Of a stretch of DNA of 64,000 bases, positions 56,641 to 64,000 are shown piece by piece. The translations under genes were made by a program, and so were the position numbers. Source of the stretch: Stenopsyche tienmushanensis (lineage: Eukaryota; Arthropoda; Insecta; Trichoptera; Stenopsychidae). The stretch covers positions 1-64,000 of the forward strand of contig WACJ01000447.1 in NCBI GenBank assembly GCA_008973525.1, written 5' to 3'. The notes under the pieces were generated by a model that was not told the origin of the DNA, searched no databases, and saw only the letters and a list, made by a program, of their open reading frames with translations. The stretch's first letter is position 1. Every line of letters starts with the position of its first letter.

Positions 56641-58604
56641 ATAAAGGGAAATTTAACCAAAAATGAGCGCGCCGCTAACAGGGGCTCGATATCTACGATG
56701 AAGCTAAATCGAGTCCGATAGTGCCTCAAAATATCATATTGCGCCTTTCAAACGAAAATATCAAGAAATGCGTGCCGAGTCCTGCATAATATAAAATACA
56801 CAAATTTAACGTTCGCGATTTCATTACATATTTTGTGATGAAATAATGAGCCATTCGATAAATTCTATAGTCAAAAATCTAAAATATACTCAATTAGATT
56901 TAGTAGCTTAATTCTCAAGCTGTGAAGTAATCTTCTTCTAACTTAATTTAAATTAACTTCGTAGGCTGGGCGCTACTCGAAGGAACCTTTCATTATAGCG
57001 TGTGTCAAAAATGAGCTCGAATTTTTTTATTCTATTTTTCAACCAGCCGATCGTTTCAGAACGTTCGGTGTTTAAATTGACTGCAGTGAAAGTTTGCGAA
57101 ATCGAGCTAGGCACTGTAACATTGAAGGAAAAATTACTGGGAAACTGCGAAAATAAAAGGACGGGGTCACCGAATCGATATAAATGATAGGAACGTAAGC
57201 GAAACCAAAACAGAAATGAAAAAAATAACGGTTCGAAGATCCAAAAAAAAAACATAATATGCCCTCATGCTGCGTAATAGAAAAGTGCACATATCGCGGG
57301 CCAAATGTCAGAATTTGTTCCACACTGAAAAAGCAAATAGGTCCAGAGGGACCTCTCGATCGCTAAATCCGTCACAGCCGAAGTGGCCGGAACCGAAGAG
57401 CGCGGCCCGCGACGAGAACAACTGAACCCTGACAATTCGGCTAGGGCACAATCATTATAAAATCGTAACTAATAGAATGCGATTATTATAAAATTGAATT
57501 TAGTTAACCAAAATGAACACATGTCGATGCGCATTGTTATATTTATCACAAGCTTCGGGCGCGAGATGACAATATAGAAATCGCACGAAGCACTAATTAC
57601 GATGAGAATTTTAACAGTGACATCTTCTCGTTCGCAGTCTCGTATGATGTTTAACGCGGAAGGAAATACTGGGAAAATTGCAGGCCTTATTATTTTCGGA
57701 TTTTCTATCTTCAAGAAGGGATTTCTGCAAAAGAGTAGCGACACTCGAACGACGACGACGCTCCTGAACTCCCACGGAGGAGGATCTTCGAGAAGACGCT
57801 CCGATGGAGACCCTCGGGTGGATCGTCACTCGCTGTTGTGAGTCTATTGAATAAATACGTTCGGCATTTTATCGATGACCTGCCTCATTTCGACCCCTAT
57901 CACCGAGCGAATTGAATCATAGTCGTGTTCCGTCGTTCGTCGCAGCCGACTCGCGGGTCGGGACGCTCTCGATTGCGGGTTCGAGTGCGAACGACGCGAC
58001 CTTCGAGTCTCGACGTCGGAAGAGCGTGTCTACAATTTTGCAACACTAATGTTAAATAAATCACACGTCGAAAGCTTTTCCGCGAGGTGGAGAAGTTATT
58101 TTCAAACGCTAAAAATGAGAAAGACCATCCGCAACATATATTAGAAGAGTAGTTTCCATATTTGGTACGCTCCGTTTTACGAATTTTTCATATATTTATT
58201 TAACAAAATAGCATAGGTTTTATTTCCAACGATAATTTTGGGTGTGCTTTTGGTGCGCTCGGTAATTTTGCGTGGGACAAACTTAGCACCAATTAGAAAG
58301 AGCGAGGAAGACGAGAAGTCGTATATTAACATAATCCATTATTCCTTCATTTATTAGTGCAAACCTCGCACAGGAAGGTGGACTAATATGTCAATATTGA
58401 AGTGTTCATTTTGAAAGTGTATGCGTCTCTGCCCCTTTCGTCTCGAACGTAAAAGTTTTTTGTAAAATTATTGCATTCGTTGTATGCGTCGAGACGCAAA
58501 TTTGAGCTGTTTAAAAATCACATTGCAAATTTTTTTTTTAATAGGCTTGTCAAAAAGAGAATTCTAAAACAGTTCGAATATCCAGATCCTGACTGTTCAA
58601 AAAT
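56641..58604. other. Upstream region of the lipocalin, no further gene
   Basis: Moderate GC with frequent CpG. Frames at 56953-57255, 57469-57744 and 57602-57841 lack any motif. The lipocalin promoter and any 5' untranslated exon should lie near the right end. Confidence 0.35.
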
Positions 58605-59948
58605 ATGAATCCCTCGCAGCGCGGCATTCTCATCTTTTTGTTGACGACGTCGCTGTGGAGAAATTCCAAAGCTACCGGATATGAGCGATCTTTCTGCACC
58701 AATCTGAAACCGCAGAACGTTCTGGACATGAACGAAATTTTGGGGAACTGGTACGGCGTGGAAATCATTCAGCACATGAGGGAAGACGACGACGTCTTCA
58801 CGTACGACGCGTGCCCCAAACTGCGCATAACGGAGATCTCCTACGACGTGAGTTCATATTCGAGTCGATGTGTGTTCTTTCCGATGTTTCTCGTCTTTAA
58901 CGGAAATCTTTTCATTTCAAGCCGAGCATGGGAGTTCACTCTCACGACGGTTTTTGGGTAAATACATTTCCAATCTTATCGGGAACTCATAAAATGCAAT
59001 GATATTATATTTGTGATAATTGTCGATTCGAAGACCCCGACGACCGAATCGCACGTCAGACCCGGCGCTTACGGATACGACTGGACGCAGAGTCGCTACG
59101 GATCGAACGACAGAGAATATCACAGTCTTCAGCTGCACTGGGAAGAGAGCGGACACGTCATCAACTACTTCCTGAAATTCAACAACACGAGAAAAGGATT
59201 CTGGATATCTTCGGGACCCAGGGACGCAACCAGAGGTGAGCCGCTGCGCGCTCTCCGATCGTGGAATCTGACCGAATTTCTTTTTTCAAATCTCCGTCAT
59301 ATCTTTTTTCAAAATCGTATCAAATATGGATGATTAATATACAAATTGAGCCCAGTTAGATTTTTATTAATAGATCGATTTATAATTTTACCAGGTATCA
59401 TGATAACCGACTTCAAAAACGAGGCGGCGGACGGAGCGCCGCGATTTTAGAAATATTTCTAAAATTGCTTGCAAAGATGCATTGGAACTTACATATTTTG
59501 TTTCGCTTAAAAAAATCTTACGAATACGTTTCTTTTGCAGAAGTCGCTCGTAGCTCTGAATTCCGTGTTTTGAATCGCATTTAGCAAAAGTTGAAAACGA
59601 ACTCAAACATTATGAACGATTGCAGGTGCCATGGTTCAAAATCAATACGATCAATTCACCGGAGTGATTCAGGTGATGGAATCTACGGGACACCAGCTCG
59701 TGCTGACCTTCTGCCAGCGCCTTCCTCGGTCGGAGCTGTTCAGCGTGATTCTGTCGCGGGAGCCGAACGTGCTGAGTCGCCACGACGTCCACAACGTCCA
59801 CAGTCTGCTGAACAGGAGAGATCTGTCCACTTCGACGGTGCGAAAAGTGTGCAGGAACGGATCGTCGCAGACGAAGGCTTCCGTCGGCGCTCTGCTAGCC
59901 TTTTGGCTCATATCTGCAGCAGCTCGCTTAGCAAAATTGCATCGTTGA
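58605..59948 (+). CDS. Secreted lipocalin-like protein, four exons, possible GPI anchor
   Basis: Exons 58605-58847, 58922-58957, 59034-59235, 59626-59948 give 267 aa with consistent phases. A signal peptide (core GILIFLLTTSLW) is followed by LGNWYGVEIIQHM, the lipocalin G-x-W signature on the first beta strand. Four Cys remain in the mature chain: FCTNL, DACPKL, LTFCQRL and RKVCRNG, enough for two disulfides. Later blocks are WTQSRYGSNDREYHSLQL, FNNTRKGFWISSGP and GAMVQNQYDQFTG. Lipocalins carry small hydrophobic ligands in a beta barrel; the ligand here is unknown. The last 25 residues (VGALLAFWLISAAARLA) are hydrophobic after a small-residue stretch NGSS, so a GPI anchor is possible. The exon 3 acceptor is the least certain boundary. 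A paralogue follows at 63691 on the same strand. Confidence 0.85.
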
Positions 59949-60820
59949 ACGATCGAACGACTGAGCTTAAATAGCTTTAATTTTTGTCGATGAGATGGCG
60001 ATTCGTTGATATTTTATGACCAATTTATGATAATAAAAGTATCAACAAGCATGAAATTTGTATTTGTACTTTTAACATAAAAATAAATTTTAAATCACCC
60101 CCGAATATCTCCTGCGTCATTCGGCTTGCCGATTGATCTTTAGCATTGTCACTGATGCGATATTACAAAAATTTTATTGTCAATTTTTTTTTAATATATC
60201 ATTCACATCTTACTACTGTTTAATTGTTGATACATGTTTTGACCGAAGAATCGTTTTTTAATAAATACTTAGGAGGAAGAACGCGTTCAATTGATCGCCC
60301 ACTATCTCGTCAAACGTTGATTCGTCTAATTCAGAGCACACTTAAATGAGTTATGTCATCGTTTCTTGTCACTCCGAAGTACTTAATTCGTAATGCGCAA
60401 AACCAGTTCAGTGTCAAGTCAAAAGTCAAGATACGATGTACTTCTATTCCTTAATTTGACTGTCTCCAAATTAGTCAGTGTAAAATTTCTAATAAAAAAT
60501 ATAGTTAAATAAAAATACTTTTTTCATTTTTAATGCGCCAAAAGTGCAAAAACTTGTTACATACACATTGAATTTGTGTACAACATATTTTCACATAAAA
60601 TCGATTCAGATAGATCTCGATTTAATATCCCGACCGATAGCTCGATTATACAGAAAAAATGTAGGAAACTCTGTTTTAATTTAATTTAAAATTCTCTCTC
60701 TGAATTTTTGAAAAGTGTTGACATAAGATTTTTAATTTGTTTCGCATTTATTTCATTTTTGGAATCAAAATCACACAACGATGGAAACATTTCTAAACTC
60801 TCCCTCTGCATCACAATTTT
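59949..60820. other. Lipocalin 3' untranslated region and intergenic DNA
   Basis: An AATAAA at 60032-60037, 84 nt after the stop, is the likely polyadenylation signal. Nothing else was recognised. Confidence 0.5.
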
Positions 60821-60825
60821 ATAAC

Positions 60826-61640
60826 GTAACTAGCGAATACCCGGCATGCGTTGCAATGCCACACTTAAAGATGTAAAGTGTATGTATTTTAATTCAGTTT
60901 ATTGGAATGAATTTATATATTTTTAATTACACTGAAAAACGGGTATACGATCGTGCTCAGTAATTATTTGAGAGGTCGTTTTGGTGACGGTCCTTGTGAG
61001 CATCCTCCGTCCAGTGTCATGTTGGGCTATGCATTGCCGTCGCTTCGTGGTAGATTGTTTGCACTTTCAGATTTTTTTGCTTGGTTATTAGTGCCTTAAT
61101 TTTCGTTAAATTTGGTAGCCAAGTTCTGGGTATGCTAGTGCCGTCGTCTCGTCCGTTGAATACGGAGATACTTCGTTTTTAGATTCCCATCGCTTCTCTA
61201 ATTCCAAGACTGCGTTCTGATGCACTGTCACCCCGTGGGTGATGTATCTATCGGTTTGTTCAATGTACGATATGATGCAGGCTGAATCGCGTAAGCTCCC
61301 TGAATTTAGTTTTTCACTTTGTTATTTTTATTGGACAAAAGACTTCCTATATTTTCTTCCATCCCAAAGATTCAGAGAAATCCAAAGGTCTCCAATCTTA
61401 GTTCGAAAGGCAGTAGTGGAGCCTAGCGATGTATTGCTGCGAGGCCGAGAGGTTAGGACGCGTGCGCTCTCCTTCGCTCCGAAAAGCGACTGGCGAGCCG
61501 CCGAGCGCGGCCGAGCGCTTCGCTTCACCAGAGTCAAAATACTTTGTTTGCCTCAGCAAAGCGGATTGGACACGAAGACGCGACCGGACGCCGCCGGATG
61601 CGAGACATTGATTTTTATATATATAGATATAGAAGATTAG
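60826..61640 (+). repeat. GC-rich dispersed repeat family (copy 2, longer)
   Basis: It opens ACTAGCGAATACCCGGCATG and contains GAGAGGTTAGGACGCGTGCG and AAGCGACTGGCGAGCCGCCG, ending GCGAGACATTGATTTTTATA and ATAGAAGAT. It is about 480 bp longer than copy 1 at 56309. The 133-codon frame at 61239-61640 runs through repeat sequence and is not called as a gene. Confidence 0.55.
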
Positions 61641-62400
61641 TAGTCCGTATTTTTTTCCTTTTTTATCGGTTCACCTTTATATGTGCGTTTTCCTATTACG
61701 ATTTCATTATTGCGCGGCATGTGTGCAAAGTACGGTCTATTTTTTAAATCGAAGGTAGACATTTCAACCGCCACCTTTGGGTAAATCCGCCACTGATGTC
61801 TGCTCTTCTGGAACGTGTCTCCTATTTTACGCCCGCGCAGACGAATAATTAACGAACGAAAACCGTCCACTGAATCATCTGCTCGAAGTAAAATAACAAA
61901 TGACTCCGTAATTCACTCAGTGACTGCTTATCGTCATTAATTGACGATAAAATAATAATTGGGATTACAATTGGAGATGAACAAAAACAGCTCGACTGGA
62001 ATGGAAGAAAATACACCTACGATATCCGCCCTTTATTTGTTCGCTAGAGAAAAATTTAAACACTTCTTCTGGCGAATTTCGTCGATAATAAAATGACACG
62101 CGGCCAAAAATACAACCATTTCGTGTAAAACCTTTTTTGGAGCCGTAAAATATTGCATGTCTGTCGATTAAAATTCTCGTCAATCCCATGCGTAATTTTC
62201 TCGCGAAATGCATCAATTGAATCTTAGATTGAAATATTCGAAAGCATCTTTAATATACACCATGAGCAAAAATGCAGCCTCCTATTTTTAGGTCTAATGT
62301 AATACTCGAAGCCCTTTCCAGAATTCGCAGTTGATGTTTCGCAATCGCCGATTTAAGTCGATTATGGAGTGCGACCGTTTGGCCCCCTCCTAAAAAAATT
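61641..62400. other. Intergenic DNA, repeat scraps
   Basis: The only recognisable item is the short similarity of 61866-61905 to 55723-55775. No gene. Confidence 0.35.
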
Positions 62401-62404
62401 ATAC

Positions 62405-62760
62405 TAAACAAAACAAAAAACGAAACACAAAATTATAGTTTCAAGATCATAATTAAGTTGCTTTGGAAAATTTGATTTAGACATCTATTTCTGCAAAGTA
62501 GCAAGTATAAATAAGCCCCATTAACGGTACACCATAGATGAAAGATTTAAAGTATTCAAACTACAATATATCAAGTTGTATCTGGATTTTTACATCGCGT
62601 TATTGATGATGCAAATGTCTACGTAGACACAGTCTACGATGCAGTAAGCTCTTTCGTAAGCTACTATAATTTCGTTTCAATCTATTTGTTGATTTAATAA
62701 TTATATTAATCTTACGAAAGAAGTAGTTTCATGAATTTCTTATGAAAACGTGAGAACTTT
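62405..62760 (+). repeat. Dispersed hAT-related repeat (copy 2, unoccupied site)
   Basis: Collinear with 10411-11160 but lacking about 110 bp and lacking the MITE. The intact ATTTAAAG at 62545-62552 is the site duplicated around the MITE in copy 1. Confidence 0.65.
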
Positions 62761-63059
62761 GAGCTTAGCGCGGAATACTCGGACTGTAAATTATTAATGT
62801 TTTTTGGATTTTAATCTTCCTTTTCGCCAATAGTGATTGCTTCCCTAATATATTTTTCAGATCATATCACCTGAATCCTGGAGTTTATTTCGTTATTCAT
62901 TAATTTCTTCTCTGCGAAGATAGCTTCGAGGTATTAGAACTTTTGGATTCTTTCAATATTGGGCATTGTCAAGTATGCCGGGCAGTTGCTTTTAAAAAAT
63001 ACATTAAAATATAGAATTTAAAAGTTACTCGAAAACGTTTTCGATGCGTTGCTGTTGTA

Positions 63060-63370
63060 GCCAAACGAATTGATTCAGGTATGAATTCAAATAATGACGT
63101 TTGTGTCTCACTGCCTCCCGGCATAGTCCACCGAAGACCGAACGCTCGGCAAGAACATTACATATCGACGGTTGCTATACTTTATGCACCTTAGCAACCA
63201 CCAGACCGATATGCGCCAATGGTTGTGCTATTTTAAAAACCTTTATGAATACAAACTCAAAAACTCACCAAAGTTTCACCGCAATCGGATAAATGGTATG
63301 TGAATGTAAGCACAGCGAGCAAATTTATAAATAGATATTCATTTGTTATATAAATGCCCAAATTGTTTTA
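63060..63370 (-). repeat. Dispersed repeat, Helitron-like 5' region (copy 2)
   Basis: On the minus strand it contains AAATTTGCTCGCTGTGCTTA, CATTTATCCGATTGCGGTGA and GGCGCATATCGGTCTGG, in the same order as the copy at 9755-10150. The 63-codon plus frame here is not a gene. Confidence 0.45.
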
Positions 63371-63690
63371 GATTCAATAATTTGAATGGGATTACCAATA
63401 TAAAACGTTTTTTTTTAATTTAACATAATTTACATATTAGATAATCCGAATGGAAATGTCGTTTTTTTAGTACAAATATTAAAAACATATTTATTAATTT
63501 CATAGATACAATCAATTTTCCTATCTATACAATAATTTAATTTAAAATTGCAATGAAAAATATCGAATTTGAATTGTAAAATATTAAATTTTGGTGTCGC
63601 GCCCCCGGGGGGAGAGGCGCTCGGGCCGCACTGTAGCGCCTCGGGCGTATAACGGAGCGGGCGTCTCTTCGGCCCTCAGTGCGCGTCGAG

Positions 63691-63945
63691 ATGTCCGCGC
63701 GCGCGTGGCTCGTCGCGGGACTCGCCTCGCTCCTCCGCTGCCTCGCGTCCGGCTACGAAGAGTCGCAGTGCCCGGACCTGAGGCCGCAGGGCTACCTGGA
63801 CCTGTCGCAGATGATGGGCATGTGGTACGGCGTCGAGGTCATCCAGCACGCGCCGGAGGACGGCGGAGGCGGCGGCGGCGGCGGGGGCGGGCTCCTCGAC
63901 CTGGACGCGTGCCCCATCCTGCACATCTCGGACATCACGCACGAA
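63691..63945 (+). CDS. Second lipocalin, first exon only (window ends)
   Basis: The exon encodes 85 residues and ends at a GT donor (ACGAAGTGAGAG). A signal peptide (AWLVAGLASLLRCLA) is followed by LDLSQMMGMWYGVEVIQHA and LDACPILHISDI, closely matching the first exon of the lipocalin at 58605 in sequence, length and phase. Where the first gene has MREDDDVFT, this one has a run of eleven Gly before LLDLDACP. Base composition is strikingly GC-rich compared with its paralogue. A tandem duplication is the simplest origin. The rest of the gene lies beyond the window. Confidence 0.85.
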
Positions 63946-64000
63946 GTGAGAGACGGGGCGGGGCGGAGCGCTGTCGCTCGCGCCGCCGCCCCGGTCTCAC

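Noticed and set aside
59591..59974. A 127-codon plus frame over lipocalin exon 4
   Set aside because: It is a shifted frame of the same exon. The 59626-59948 frame continues the lipocalin and keeps its cysteines.

Overview
The window is insect nuclear DNA. It is AT-rich, its genes are broken by introns of about 60 bp to a few kb with GT-AG ends, and the proteins are clearly insect: a brachyenteron-type T-box factor beginning MTTSHIL and an ORC3 beginning MDSTVSVSK. Most of the intergenic DNA is transposon debris of eukaryotic families: hAT, piggyBac, pogo/Tigger, mariner, Harbinger, Jockey-type LINEs, a tRNA-derived SINE and solo LTRs. A holometabolous insect is likely; I cannot name the order with confidence. 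I see nothing bacterial: no operons, CRISPR, rRNA or bona fide tRNA.

Five protein-coding genes can be built exon by exon with all phases agreeing. (1) byn/Brachyury, minus strand, 7728-11878, six exons, 512 aa. (2) ORC3 (latheo), minus strand, 39603-45204, eleven exons, 704 aa. (3) A secreted serpin, plus strand, 46472-48651, seven exons, 406 aa, with an unusual reactive loop. (4) RNase H1, plus strand, 50172-51497, two exons, 418 aa, complete catalytic DEDD set and two in-frame starts that suggest mitochondrial and nuclear forms. (5) A secreted lipocalin, plus strand, 58605-59948, four exons, 267 aa, followed about 4 kb on by the GC-rich first exon of a paralogue (63691-63945) that runs off the window. 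These genes are unrelated in function; only the two lipocalins form a cluster.

Layout: 1-7 kb holds a solo LTR, hAT debris and two unrecognised small ORFs. 7.5-11.9 kb is byn, whose largest intron carries a hAT transposase fragment with a hAT MITE inside it. 12-39 kb is a long gene-poor stretch with datable insertions (piggyBac MITEs at TTAA, hAT MITEs with 8-bp duplications), a long-TIR element, a 35-bp perfect hairpin, a 63-bp palindromic tandem repeat, a Jockey fragment, a pogo-like element and a dead mariner. 39.6-51.5 kb is the gene-dense part (ORC3, serpin, RNase H1) with a solo LTR between ORC3 and the serpin. 52-54.6 kb holds a Tigger-like element and its 173-bp deletion derivative. 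54.6-64 kb holds the lipocalins and GC-rich dispersed repeats.

I found no convincing new defence or molecular system. The observations most worth checking are the serpin with a non-inhibitory-looking short loop, one Jockey-derived segment shared by two different pogo families, the perfect hairpin, and an insertion with its own empty site elsewhere in the window.
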